From Ascaphus truei (taxonomy: Eukaryota; Chordata; Amphibia; Anura; Ascaphidae): 64,000 bases of DNA. This document shows positions 23,157 to 35,316 of the stretch, piece by piece. How positions within the stretch are numbered: the first letter of the stretch is position 1; each line of letters begins with the position of its first letter. The position numbers and the translations under genes were made by a program. The DNA lies in NCBI GenBank assembly GCA_036426205.1, contig CM071568.1, positions 214,687,245 through 214,751,244 of the forward strand, in the 5' to 3' direction. The notes beneath the pieces were generated by a model, which ran no database searches, was not told the origin of the DNA, and saw nothing but the letters and a program-made list of their open reading frames with translations.

Positions 23157-23765
23157 TGTTGCATTTTCTCCAACACTACGTGCCCTTATGGCAGAGATGG
23201 AGTATGGGCGCATCCTCTCCTCTATCTGCCAGTTTGCCCTTCCTCTTCTTTTTCCCTCTCTTCTTTCCCCTCCTCTTGACTCACTGCCCATCCCTTCTCT
23301 CCTCTCCCTGTCCACGTGGCGGTCATTCTATCACCCACCTACCTCTACTACTCACCCCCTTCTTTCTTTCTCTCTCACTTTGATCATCTCCTTCTTTCTA
23401 TCCCTGACCCCTGTTCTTCTCCTGGGGACTTCAAACTGCCACATTGATAACCCCTCTCCACCATGTGCTTCTCACTTTCTCTCTCTAAACGTCTTCTTTT
23501 GGCCTTCAACAAGCGGACTGCAGCCAGTACCCACAAGAATGGCCAACCCTAACCTGGATTTAACTCAAAATTTTCTCTGATTCTCCATTTCCCACCTTTC
23601 CTCTCTATGACCATCATCTCATATCATTTTCTCTCTCTCACCTTCTCCGTTTCCTCCAATGCCATCTATCCCTCGTTTCTTCTGCAGACCTGTGCTCTAT
23701 TAACTTATCAGCTTTTGATTCCACTTATACTCCTCCCTCTCCTAGCTTCTGCTCCAACCATAACA
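23157..23765 (+). pseudogene. Older L2, 3' part (copy 1): endonuclease segment
   Basis: Homology to the L2 endonuclease resumes right after the younger L2 tail: equivalents of [12 protein letters not shown], the VAVIYRPP block, [10 protein letters not shown] and the SDHH region can be followed, but the frame shifts repeatedly. The same segment in copy 2 (29223-29816) is almost continuous, so many of these breaks may be sequencing or assembly errors. Confidence 0.75.
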
Positions 23766-24792
23766 TATGTCATGCCGGCCATGAAAAAACTATTTAGGGT
23801 GGCAATTATTAACATTATTTATGATGACAATCCAATGTTGACAAATGAATGCCCAAATGAATGCCCATGTTGTAGCTCTGGCCCATATTGAGTTGATGTG
23901 CATTTTTCCATAAGTCTTGCATATTCTGACTACTTAGTTCTACTTAGTTCTAACTTTGTCTTTTTTTAAAATATTGCATATTCTAATAAGATATGTTATA
24001 AAAAAATTTAAGACCTTAAAACCCATCAAGGGAATTGGTATTGCAATTTTTAGGTCTATCCACCATTTAGCAAATCAGAGACAAACTATCAGACTCGAAA
24101 ATGAGACTTGTGGAAGATAGAGGTCTACTGCAAAACATAGGAGAACGGACGAACAGGAAATGTGAAGACTTTAAATCAGAGTTTAATAAATCAGTATAGC
24201 CCCAATCTATGAGAAAAAGCCTTGTTCAACTAGAAGCCCCACTAAAGATTTTATATCTGTGGAACCAAATACTGTCAGCATCCCTTTGGGCATTTGGCAA
24301 ACCCTTTTAAATTGTGGGGTCTATTTATGAAGTCCTCCAGCTACAAAACTAGAGCACACCTTCAAAACAAACATTTCTTTTGTAAATTTGGGACTGTACT
24401 TCACATATTTTGTTAGAGTTTTGTAGTGGGGGGACTTTGATATCCTTTGATCGTTTATGTAATGCAAAACTGTGACCTTATATTTTATATATTAATTTGT
24501 TCTTAAATGTGGCATGCCAAATCATTGAAAATCAAGGAAGATTTGCAATGCAAAGTCAAATAAATACCAATTCATCAATAATGTTCAAACAAGTATATTG
24601 AATCTATACAGCATTGCAGTGATATCATAGTAAAAGACTCAAATGATCACAAAAGTTAACATTCAAAACATGTATATAAAAATTCAAATACATACAATAT
24701 CGAAATGCAATGTAAAGTTAAATAACCTACCACAAATCATAGAAGTTAGTGGCTGACACACCTCGTGATGAGAAACAATGCCAAATCATTAC
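23766..24792. other. Unclassified AT-rich DNA (copy 1)
   Basis: About 1 kb right of the older L2 with no recognisable coding or repeat signal. It recurs at 29817-30873 as part of the tandem duplication. Confidence 0.5.
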
Positions 24793-24904
24793 CGGACAAG
24801 TTTTAAACAAGTTAAACAAACAACAGAAACAACATACAGGTCCTGGAATACTGAATATCCAAACTGAACTGTAAAGGAGGACATTTTTCTATCCAGACCG
24901 CACA

Positions 24905-25385
24905 TCTCAACACTAAACTATTACTACAATGCGTCGCTACTATCTCTCCTCTTCCTTCATCACTTCTCAGTTCAAATAAACTTGCTTCCTACCAGCAGCA
25001 CCCTCTGACACTCACACTTCTATTCCTCCTCTGCACTAAAACACACCCCTACAAATCATCCTCCCATTCCTCTTTCTTTTCCTTGCTTCTCCTCCTTGCT
25101 TTGGGGATATCTCTCCAATCCTGGCTTATTTCTACATGCTCTCATCCTCACCTCCCACATAGAATTTCTACTCCTTCTTGTGTCAACCCCTCTAACCTCA
25201 TAACCATCCCCTGTCAACCTCCCTCCTTCCTCCCTTTCCTCCTGCCCTTTGGAATGCTTGCTCCCTTTCCAACAAGTTTCCTCCTGTTCATGACTTTTTC
25301 TCTCCATTCTCTGCTCCTCTTTGCTATAACTGAGACCTGCTCACTCAGTCTGACTCTGCACTGGAAGCTGTCCTCTCTAAATCCT
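24905..25385 (+). pseudogene. Older L2-type LINE, 5' part (copy 2)
   Basis: Near-duplicate of 18960-19447 with additional single-base deletions that break the frame further. Confidence 0.75.
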
Positions 25386-25567
25386 CTGCTGTGTGTATTA
25401 TATAGTATATGCAAGTGATCCAATCTAGGTAAAATCCCTCTCTAATCCTCTGCTGTGTGTATTATATAATATATGCAAGTGATCCAATCTAGGTAAAATC
25501 CATCTCTAAATCCTCGGCTGTGTGTATATATTAGTATATCAAGGGATCCAAGGCTAGGTAAAATCCA
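25374..25567 (+). repeat. ~63-base tandem repeat, three units
   Basis: Units start at about 25374, 25440 and 25503, each with CCTCTGCTGTGTGTAT (or CCTCGGCTGTG) and ending GGTAAAATCC. Copy 1 has a single unit at 19440-19505, so the duplicated segments differ by two units. Confidence 0.85.
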
Positions 25568-25569
25568 TC

Positions 25570-28500
25570 TCTGAATGCTGTTTTCTGTCTACCCCTAATC
25601 AAATTAAGTGTTGCCACCTAGGCAGGGAACACCCTGTGTGGAAACCCTTTGTTTGAATGTGCCTCAGATGTGCTGGAAAGGAGGATTCTCATCATTACTA
25701 GACTGCATCATTACTGCTGTGATGCTGCCTTTACCATTTATATTTGCTGTGACTTCACTCTTCTCAAATTATGCACTTCTTTCTCCCAGCCTCAGTATGT
25801 CTCAAACCTATTCATATATCCCATCTCTCCTTTCGTCACCACTTCTCAGTTCACATGAACTCCTTTCTTACCTGCGTCCCTCTGACACCCACACGCTATA
25901 TCCCCTGCACTAAAAAAACCACCCCTACAAATCCTCCTCACACATCCTCTTTCTATCCATGCTTCTCCTCCTTGCTTCTGGGGATATCTCTCCCATCCTG
26001 GTCCCTGTCTTATTATCAACTTGCTCTCGTCCCTCTGCCTCCCACATGCAACTTCTCTACTCCTTCTGGTGTCACCCCTCCAACCTCATACCCATCCCCT
26101 GCACCCTCTCTCCTCTCTCCCTTTCTCCTGTGCCCTTTGGAACGCACGCTCTCTTTTAACAAGTTCCTCTCTGTACATTGACTTCTTTCTCTCTCACTCC
26201 TGCTTCTCTTTGCTATAACTGAGACCTGGCTCACTCGTCGACTCTGCTCTTGGAAGCTGCCCTCTCCTATGGTGGCCTTTCCTTCTCCCACACTCCACGC
26301 TCTGATGCAGGGGTGGAGCGTGGGGGCTCCTCTCTCCTCTGTCTGCCATTACGACCGAACCCCTTCCTATTCCCCCTCTCTTGCTTTTCCCTCCTTTGAG
26401 CTCACACTGTCCAATCTTCTCTCCTCTCCCTGTTCATGTGGCGTCATCTATCGCCCACCTATACCTCTACTCATCCCCCTTCTGCCTTTCTCCTCACTTT
26501 GAATCCTGGCTCTCTTTCTTTCCCTCTCCTCAGACTCCCTGTTTCTTCTCCTTGGGACTTCAATTGCCACATTGATGACCCCTCTCCTCTTGGGCTTCCC
26601 GCTTTCTTTCTTTTACCTCTTCTTTTGGCCTTCAACAGTGGACTGCAGCAAGCACCCACAAGGATGGCCACTACTTAGACCTGGTTTTCACTAAAAACTT
26701 CTCTCTCTCTAATTTTTCCATTTCCCTTTTCCTCTCTCGACCATCATCTCACTCCTTCTCTTTATCTCGCGTCTCCCCTTCTCCACCTCTCATACCCCCC
26801 GGTTCTGCAGAAACCTGCACTCTATTCACTTACCTGACTTTGAGTCCACTTACGCTCCTCCCTCTCCTCCTCCAGCTCTGCTACAAGACCCTGACAACCT
26901 AGTCAGAATGTACAACTCTGTCTTGTCCTCGTCTCTTGATCTACATGCCCCGCTTTCTCTTCGCATCTGCCGCCCTCGCCCTTCTAACCCTAGACCCTGG
27001 CTAAATTCCCACATGCGCATGCTGCGTTCCTCACTCGTTCCTCTGAACGCCCTCTGGAGGAAGTCTCACACTCTCGCATACTTCCTTCACTACAATTTAT
27101 GCTATCCTGTTTCAACTCTGCCCTCTCGCAAGCTAAACAAAGCCTACTTCTTGTCACTAATCAACATGCACAAGTCTAACCCACGCCGACTGTTCTCTGT
27201 CTTTGATACTCTACTCAAACCACCCTCAGCTGCCTCTCCTTCCTCCATCTCCCTCAGACTTTGCTACTATTTTAAGAAAAGGTGGAATCCATACGGCAGA
27301 AACATCCCTCTGTTTTCTTCCCCCCCATCCTACACCTCTTCCTAACTCTCCTCCTGCCTTCCTTGACTCTTTTCCCACTGTCTCAGAGAGGATGTGTCGC
27401 TGTTGATCTTCCCCTCCCTTCTCCTCTAACCACTTGCCCTCTTGACCCCATTCCCTCCCATCTCCTAAACCTCTACTCCTACTTAATCCCTATGCTTACA
27501 CACATTTTTCTACCTCCTCCCTTGCTCTGGAACCTTCATCCTCCTCCTTCAAACATGCAACAGTCATACCATTACTCAAAAACAGCAGCTTGACCCTACC
27601 TGTCTTTCTAACTATCGACCTGTCTCCCTCCTGCCTTTTGCCTCTAAACTACTTGAACGTCTTGTATTCTCTCGCTTGCTCCATTTTCTCAACACCTATT
27701 CTCTCCTAGACCCTCTACAATCTGGCTTCCGACTGCTCACAACTCACCACCGAAACAGCCCTCACTAAAATAACTGACGACCTCCATGCTGCCAAAGACA
27801 GAGGTCATTACACTCTGCTCATATTACTCGACCTCTCTGCAGCATTTGACACCGTGGACCACCCTCTTCTCCTCCACATTCTCCATACTCTAGGTATTCG
27901 GAACAAAGCTCTATCCTGGATCTCATCCTACCTCTCCCATCGTACTTTTAGTGTCTCTTCTGCTAACACCTCCTCCTCCTCTATTGATCTCTCTGTGGGG
28001 GTACCCCAGGGCTCTGTCCTAGGACCTCTTCTCTTTTCTCTGTACACACTCTCTCTAGGTGACCTAATAACATCTTTTGGGTTTAATTATCACCTCTAAG
28101 CCGACGACACACAAATATACTTTTCAACACCTGACCTTACACCTGCTGTACAAACCAAAGTTTCTGAATGTCTCTCTGCTATATCATCCTGGATGGCCCT
28201 CCGACGCCTTAAACTCAACATGGCTAAAACAGAGCTCCTCATACTTCCTCCCAAACCTGGCCCTACTACCTCCTTCCACATTACTGTTGGAACTACAATC
28301 ATTCACCCAGTAGCCCAAGCACGCTGCCTAGGGGTCACATTCGACTCCTCTCTCACATTCGCCCCTCACATTCAAAACATTTCTAAAACTTGTCGCTTTT
28401 TCCTCCGCAATATAACTAAGATACGCCCTTTCCTCTGTTGTTCGACTGCTAAAACTCTGACTCAGGCCCTCATTCTCTCCCGTCTTGATTACTGTAACCT

Positions 28501-29221
28501 CCTGCTGTCCGGCCTTCCTGCCTCTCACCTGTCTCCCCTACAATCTATCCTAAATGCTGCTGTCAGAATCACTCTACTCTTTCCTAGATCTGTCTCAGCA
28601 TCTCCCCTCATGAAATCCCTCTCCTGGCTTCCGATCAAATCCCGCATCTCACACTCCATTCTTCTCCTCACTTTTAAAGCTTTACATTCTTCTGCCCCTC
28701 CTTACATCTCATCCCTAATTTCTCGGTATGCACCATCCAGACTCTTGCGTTCTTCTCAAGGATGTCTTCTTTCTACCTCCTTTGTATCTAAAGCCCTCTC
28801 CCGCCTTAAACCTTTTTCACTGACTGCCCCACACCTCTGGAATGCCCTTCCCCTCAGTACCCGACTAGCACCCTCTCTATCCACCTTTAAGACCCACCTT
28901 AAGACACACTTGCTTAATGAAGCATATGAATAGCACTGTGGATATTCTAAACACGATACATAATGCTTGGCCCCCTGCAGACGCACTTACCAGAACTCCC
29001 TCCTACTGTCTCTGTACGTTCTCCCTACCTACCAATTAGACTGTAAGCTCCTCGGGGCAGGGACTCCTCTTCCGAAATGTTACTTTTATGTCTAAAGCAC
29101 TTATTCCCATGATCTGTTATTTATATTATCTGTTATTTATTTGATTACCACATGTATTACTACTGTGAAGCGCTATGTACACTAATGGCGCTATATAAAT
29201 AAAGACATACAATACAATACA
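25570..29221 (+). mobile_element. L2-type LINE, younger copy 2
   Basis: Same element as 19542-23155 including the stop at YADD. The 5' two thirds are broken by frequent small indels; from about 27760 to the GGCGCTATATAAATAAAG tail the sequence is clean. Confidence 0.9.
27760..28933 (+). pseudogene. L2 LINE RT C-terminal half, copy 2
   Basis: From the [10 protein letters not shown] block the frame is open to the GFNYHL before the YADD box, has one stop (TAA at 28097-28099), then stays open from ADDTQIY to 28933. The last part holds the L2-group C-terminal blocks LDYCNLLLSGLP, LQSILNAAVRI, SLSWLPIKSRI, FKALH and HLWNALP. With the upstream part seen in copy 1 this gives a total of about 1100 codons with one nonsense codon, within the usual range for L2 ORF2. 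Confidence 0.9.
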
Positions 29222-29222
29222 A

Positions 29223-29816
29223 TTGTTGCATTTTTTCTCCAACACTACGTGCCCTTATGGCAGAGATGGAGGTATGGGGCTCATCCTCTCCTCTATCTGC
29301 CATTACTGTACCCTTCCTATTCTTCCCTCTCTTTCTTTCCCCTCCTTTGACTCAGACTGCCCAGCCCTTCTCTCCTCTCCCTGTCCACGTGGCGGTCATC
29401 TATCACCCACCTACCTCTACTCATCCCCCTTCTGTCTTTCTCTCTCACTTTGAATCATCTCCTTCTTTCTATCCTCTGACCCCTGTTCTTCTCCTGGGGG
29501 ACTTCAACTGCCACATTGATAACCCCTCTCCACCATGTGCTTCTCACTTTCTCTCTCTAACGTCTTCTTTTGGCCTTCAACAGCGGACTGCAGCCAGTAC
29601 CCACAAGAATGGCCACAACCTAAACCTGGATTTAACTCAAAATTTCTCTCTGATTTCTCCATTTCCACCTTTCCTCTCTATGACCATCATCTCATATCAT
29701 TTTCTCTCTCTCACTTCTCCGTTTCTCCAATGCCATCTATCCCTCGTTTCTGCAGACCTGTGCTCTATTAACTTATCAGCTTTTGATTCCACTTTATACT
29801 CCTCCCTCTCCTAGCT
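29223..29816 (+). pseudogene. Older L2, 3' part (copy 2): endonuclease segment
   Basis: A 185-codon open frame runs from an ATG at 29257. It covers the middle and end of the L2 AP endonuclease: [21 protein letters not shown], and in the same frame TQNFSLI, while the SDHH equivalent lies across a frameshift. It has no start or RT of its own because it is the separated 3' part of the older element whose 5' part is at 24905-25385. It stops where unclassified DNA begins. Confidence 0.8.
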
Positions 29817-30873
29817 CTGCTCCAACCATAACATATGTCATGCCGGCCATGAAAAAAACTATTTATGGTGGCAATTATTAACATTATTTATGATGACAAT
29901 CCAATGTTGACAAATGAATGCCCAAATGAATGCCCAAATGTGTAGCTCTGGCCCATATTGAGTTGATGTGCATTTTTCCATAAGTCTTGCATATTCTTGA
30001 CTACTTAGTTCTACTTAGTTCTAACTTTGTCTTTATTTTAAAATATTGCAAGTATTCTATAAGTATATGTTATAAAAAAATTTAGACCTTAAACCCATTC
30101 AAGGGAATTGGTATTGCAATTTTATAGGTCTATGCACCATTTAGCAAATCAGAGACAAACTATGCAGACTCGAAAATGAGACTTGTGGAAGATAGAGGTC
30201 TACTGCAAAACATAGGAGAACGGACGAACAGGAAATGTGAAGACTTTAAATCAGAGTTTAAATAAATCAGTATAGCCCCAATCTATGAGAAAAAGCCTTG
30301 TTCAACTAGAAGCCCCACTAAAGAGTTTATATCTGTGGAACCAAATACTGTCAGCATACCCTTTGGGCATTTGGCAAACCCTTTTAAGATTGTGGGGTCT
30401 ATTTATGAAGTCCTCCAGCTACAAAACTAGAGCACAACTTTCAAAACAAACATTTCTTTTGTAAATTTGGGACTGTACTTCACATATTTTGTTAGAGTTT
30501 TGTAGTGGGGGACTTTGATATCCTTTGATCTTTATGTAATGCAAAACTGTGACCTATTATTTTATATATTAATTTGTTCTTTAAATGTGGCATGCCAAAT
30601 CATTGAAAATCAAGGAAGATTTGCAATGCAAAGTCAAATAAATACCAATTCATCAAATAAATGTTCAAAAAGTATATTGAATCTAATACAGCATTGCAGT
30701 GATATCATAGTAAAAGACTCAAATGATCACAAAAGTTAACATTCAACATGTATATAAAAATTCAAATACATACAATATCGAAATGCAATGTAAAGTTAAA
30801 TAACCTTACCACAAATCATAGAAAGTTAGTAGGCTGACAACCTCGTGAATGAGAATCAATATGCCAAATCATT
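29817..30873. other. Unclassified AT-rich DNA (copy 2)
   Basis: Clean counterpart of 23766-24792. No coding signal is seen; open frames of up to 74 codons have no motif. Confidence 0.5.
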
Positions 30874-31820
30874 AAAACTCTTGAAATATTGACATCCATT
30901 TCTGAAAAGGTGAACCCACTTTAAAAACGGCATAAATGAGAAACCAAGTAAAGTAAGTGCTTTTCATGCATCTTGCAGCCACTAATGCAAGTTCTCCTGA
31001 ATACTATTGAGGCACCAAGAGCTACATGATTTTTATGTGCATGAATGTCAGTTATATATACTTCTGTTCGAACATTTTCCTTTTTAACAGATCATTGTAA
31101 GAACCGTATGGATGACTACATGGGGATGACAGATGAGTCCATTCTCTCCCACCATATTAAAGATATTACATCAAACATGCTATGTATCAAGAGAAGATTA
31201 GACAGCAAATAGATAAGCATGATTTCCTAATCCATATGGGTAGATTTAGCTCAGTGATTTCATAGCAGGAGATGTCTTCCATAAAAGAACTCTATTATTT
31301 ATTGTTTAATGCTTTGACATTGCAAAGATTAGTTTATGAAAAATGTTAAATTACTTTCTAAGTCACTCATCCTTCTTAAAGGCCTGTGCTACATTGTACT
31401 GTTTATTTAATGAAGCACACTTAATCTCACATGGAATATCTATTGTACTTTTCAGCCTTAGTTAAAATGTATTTATTTCAAGACTGTTTGCTAGAAATGC
31501 TTCATCTGACATACATTTCAATGAAAAAAAATTAAGGCAGCATTAGGCTCTGTCTTTAAGCATTTGCATTAAATTAACTGCAGATATTATTTCACCTGCT
31601 GGCTTGCATAGCCCTGCCCCTTATTCACTCGCGGGTTGTCTTCTCCCGCTGGTGCTTTGTCTGTGTGTACTACTACAACTTGTCAGTGGAAGCATTAACA
31701 TCTGTTATATCTGTAATTAAAACTATAATACACTCTTTGTACCATTTTGGTACAAATATAATTATGCACCATGTTGTAGTGTGTAATTGTATTAATTGAA
31801 TATACAAAAGATTGAAAGAG
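30874..31820. other. Gene-free stretch
   Basis: AT-rich single-copy-looking DNA; nothing recognised. Confidence 0.4.
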
Positions 31821-31853
31821 CACAACATTTTGGGGTGTTATCCCTTCCTCAGG
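31821..31853 (-). ncRNA. Decayed hammerhead-like motif (PLE-type)
   Basis: Minus strand: CTGAGGA, A, GGG/CCC helix with a 6-base loop, C, AAAATGTTGTGC. The block order is as in the other motifs but GAAAC is altered to AAAAT, so it should be inactive. Confidence 0.35.
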
Positions 31854-32559
31854 TGGTATTGTGTAATTCTATTGCACAGAAGATAATTAGGTATAATTTG
31901 TTTATTTTAATACATAATAGGAAGTTAAAATGGTTATGAACACAATAATATCAATAGAGTAAACAACAAGAAATACCTTAATTTAACTAATATGATAAAG
32001 ATGCTATCTTTCAATAATATAGTTGCCATTTTTGTTCCTCCTAATGCATTAAAGGATAATGGATAACGCGATTTCCCCCATGACTTTTGGCACACGTTAT
32101 ATTAGTTTACATAGAGCTGCTCTAAAGTATAACATTATGGATTTCCTGCCAAAACACGTTAGCCGGTACAATAACAGCGACTATACTTGTATGCTGAACT
32201 AAATTATATCTCCTATTTCTTGTTACAAATGTAATGTAATTCCATGTTCCAGAGCTGCCATACATCAAAATAAAAGCTGCAGCAGTGAAATCTCAAAGTC
32301 ACGTTTTTCTCTTTCTTAAAGAGGCAACAACACAGTCTTCTGAAAGAGCACTGCCATATGTAGATCAGGAACTGTCAGTGCAGCCACTAGACAACCTAGG
32401 AGTTTGCCCAGGATGGTATATTTTGGGGGGCTGTGGAGGCAGAAGGAGGCCAGGAACAGAGCAGGCTGCTTACCTCTGCTCTGCGTTCATTGCCTGTAGC
32501 TGTCACTCTCAAGTTCTCCCTGATACTATTCAGAGTAAGAGGGGTGTAAAGGGGTTTAA
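31854..32559. other. Gene-free stretch; possible hAT start near 32377
   Basis: No gene. From 32377 the sequence CAGTGCAGCCACTAGACAAC with TATATTTTGGGGGGC shortly after resembles the start of a vertebrate hAT element, and a related phrase (GTGGCCTAGTG...TTTTGGGGGG) lies at 33924-33953. The matching right end and target duplication were not found. Confidence 0.3.
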
Positions 32560-33660
32560 AAAGTAGAGGAGGGGGTAAATAACAGATGAAGAGGGGGTGT
32601 AAAAACAGCGAAGAGGGATGGAGGCAGGTGAGGGAGGGATGAAGGGGGTGAGAGAGGGGTGGAGGGGAGTGAGAGAGAGGTGTAGGGGGGTGAGAGAGGG
32701 GTGGAGGGGGTGAGAGTGATGTGTGGAGGGGGTGAGAGAGAAGGGAGTGCAGGGGGGTGAGAGACAGGTGGAGGTGTGAGAGAGAAGAGTAGAGGGGGTG
32801 AGAGCACGATGGAGAGGGGAGTGAGATGGGTGGAGTGAGAGAGCGGGGTGGAGGGGAGTGAGAGAGAGAGGGGTGGAGGGGAGAAATAGCGAGAGTGGTG
32901 GATATGGGAGAAATAGAGAGAGGGGTGGAGGTGGGTGAGAGAGGTGGGTGACAGAGAGAGGTGGAGGGGGAGAAAGTGAGGAGTGGAGGGGTTGAGAGAG
33001 AAGCAGGTGGAGGGGGTGAGGGACAGGTGGAGGTGAGAGAGAGAAAGGGCTGGAGGGATTGAGAGAGGGGGTGGAGGGAGTGAGAAATAGAGGGGTGGAA
33101 GGGGGAGAGAGGTGAAGAGGGGAGAGAGAGGGGTGGAAGGGGTGAGAGAGCTATGGGTGGAGGGAGTGAGAGATAGTGGTTAAGGGGTTGAGAAAGAGAG
33201 GGATGGAGGGGGTAAGAGAGAAGTGGAGTGTGATGAGAGAGAGGGTGGAGGTGGGTGAGAGGAATGTGATAGAGAGATGTGTGGAGGGGGTGAGAGAGAG
33301 CACTGGAGGGGTTGATGGAGTGGTTGAGGGGGGTTAGAGAAAGAAAGGGTGGAGGGGGTGAGAGGAGGTGGCGGAAGTGAGAGGGGGTGGAGGGGGTGAG
33401 AAAGAGAGGGGTGGGTGAGAGAAAGAGGGGTGGAGGAGGCAAGAGAAAGAGAGGAATGGAGGGGGTGAGAAAGAGGGGATGGTAGGTGAGAGAGCTTTAG
33501 GTGGGAGACAGCAGGGTGGAATTTGTGAGAGGGGGTGAGAGGGGGTGGAGGGGTGAGGGAGGGAGGAGTGGAGGGGTGTGAGGGTGGGAAGGGTGGGGGG
33601 TGAGGGATAGGTGTGGGATTAGGTAGAGAGTGGGGAGGAGTAGTTAGAGAGGGGTCAGCA
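32560..33660 (+). repeat. 1.1-kb polypurine minisatellite
   Basis: Nearly every base is G or A, with irregular repeats of GGGGTGGAGGGGGTGAGAGAGA-like words about 20-35 bases long and occasional T. Long proline/serine-rich open frames on the minus strand (348 and 400 codons) arise only because the tract lacks stops; they are not genes. Such mirror-rich purine DNA can form triplex or G-quadruplex structures. Confidence 0.9.
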
Positions 33661-33714
33661 GAGTGAGATAGGGGTGGGGGAAGTGAGAGATATAGCTGTT
33701 GAAGAGTGGAGCTT

Positions 33715-33920
33715 GTGGAGGTGAATCTGGTGAGGAGAGGAGCATGTGGGTGAGAAGCTGATGTGGAGGGGGCATGTGGGGGTGAAGCTGGTAAGGAAAG
33801 AGTATGTAGGGGAGAAACTGGTGAGGAAAGAGTATGTGTGGAGAAGCTGGTGAGGAAGGAGCATGTGGTGATAAGCTGGTGAGGAATGAGTATGTGGGGG
33901 AGAAACTGGTGAGGTGATGC
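33715..33920 (+). repeat. ~30-bp minisatellite
   Basis: Repeats of GAAGCTGGTGAGGAAAGAGT followed by ATGTGGGGGA, about six to seven units with variable length, directly after the polypurine tract. Confidence 0.75.
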
Positions 33921-34782
33921 TAAGTGGCCTAGTGTGGCACATTTTGGGGGGTGGAAGAGTGTGAGCTGAGGTGGGTGACAGAAGCAGCATGACTCGTGGG
34001 AGACCACGAGCAGTCGCAGATTGGAGGCGGAAGTGTGCATTGCAGAGGAGAAGGGTGCCTGTGTCTTTGGAGGAGGATGCCCCAGTGCCCCAACTTGGCA
34101 ACCTGGAAGAAAATTAGAACTTCCGGTACCAGGGAGGACCTCCACAGCTAGATAAGGAATTTTAACTGGGATAAACAGGGGATGAACAAGGGTGAGAGGA
34201 TTAAAAGGGGGTGAGCGAAAGAGAATGAGGGGGTGCGAGACAAAATGGGGAGGAGCGGGGGAGAGAAAGGATTGTGTTGGGACGGGGCAAGTCCAACCAA
34301 CATACAAAAGATTCCGACATTTTATGTGAAAAAAAATGCTGTTGGGGGGAGGGCATGGATGGAGGTTCACCCATGGTGCCAAACACCTTGTACAGGCTCT
34401 GAGACCAGGGAATATTAAGTCCCATTATCTGTATGCCAGTTGTTCATACTTATTTAGTCATTTATTAATGACCAGTTGGTAAAGACAGACAATCTTATTT
34501 TAAAAAAAAAAGAATTATTTTAAAGAATAATGTTTTTTTTGTGTATACATTTTGCTGCTACTTTTTTTTCAATATTCTGTACACTTTTGTCAAAGAATAG
34601 TGGGTTTTTCTTCAATCCCATAAGTCACTTCATGACCAAGCAAATGTCCATGAAGAAAATATATTTCTGTTGCGATAGAGCTGAGGTGTGTCCATGCTTT
34701 TGAATCAAGCATTAAGCATTAATCAGTTGGTGACGTGACTGCTGTAGGCGGGTGGCACATGTGGCAGTGGCACTGAAGACAT
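33921..34782. other. Gene-free stretch
   Basis: Purine-rich at first and then AT-rich; nothing recognised apart from the hAT-like phrase at 33924-33953. Confidence 0.35.
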
Positions 34783-35086
34783 TTAGGGGCCTATACTAGT
34801 AGCCTTCATAAAAACTTCTCACTGGGCCTGTTATGCCGCCAGTTGTGTCAGTGTAATTATCACGGTATTCAGAAAGACTCTGAAGACTTGCGATAGCTAA
34901 ATGACCCAAACTGGCGAGGAGCAGCGATGTGATATTCGACTCTCTCTAAGGTCTCGCCTGAGTATCTGCAGCAATATGGGAGGACCAGCATAGAAAGCTG
35001 CACAGAGAGAGCCACCTCTCCCTGCACATATCTCGCCAGCGATCACAGGGCTTTAATAACAATTTTAATAGAAGTTTACATGGGCA

Positions 35087-35316
35087 GGGGGTCTCCGGAG
35101 CAGAACCGCGTGGATTTCAAATCTGGGGACCCCTGATTCCCGAGATACAGGTCCGTTATGGGGTGCTGGTATCTCCTATGTATTTAAATATCCCTGTTAT
35201 GTGATGCGAGACATTTAAATGCACAGGAGATACCGGCACCCCATAACGGGACCTGTGTCTCGGGAAGCAGGTGGTCCCCGGACCTGAAATCAATGCGGTT
35301 CTGCTCTGGAGACCTA
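35087..35316. repeat. Imperfect 230-bp palindrome in element A
   Basis: GGGTCTCCGGAGCAGAACCG and following bases are mirrored at 35283-35316 (CGGTTCTGCTCTGGAGACC); the arms also share ACCCCTGATTCCCGAGA and GTTATGGGGTGCTGGTATCT with their complements. The same kind of palindrome occurs in element B. Confidence 0.85.

Larger units (their letters stand above)
18885..24792 (+). repeat. Tandem ~6-kb duplication, copy 1
   Basis: This segment and 24805-30873 share the same content in the same order: an older L2 5' part, a younger L2, the older L2 3' part and ~1 kb of unclassified AT-rich DNA. Both start near a TACAGGTCCTGGA phrase and end near CCAAATCATTA. Copy 1 is clean to about 22260 and then full of 1-2 base indels relative to copy 2. 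Confidence 0.9.
24805..30873 (+). repeat. Tandem ~6-kb duplication, copy 2
   Basis: Second copy of 18885-24792. It is indel-rich from its start to about 27760 and clean after that, the mirror image of copy 1. It also has extra units of a ~63-base repeat at 25374-25567. Confidence 0.9.

Noticed and set aside
32396..34382. 348- and 400-codon proline/serine-rich open frames on the minus strand
   Set aside because: They arise from the stop-poor polypurine minisatellite, overlap in different frames, and have no domain.
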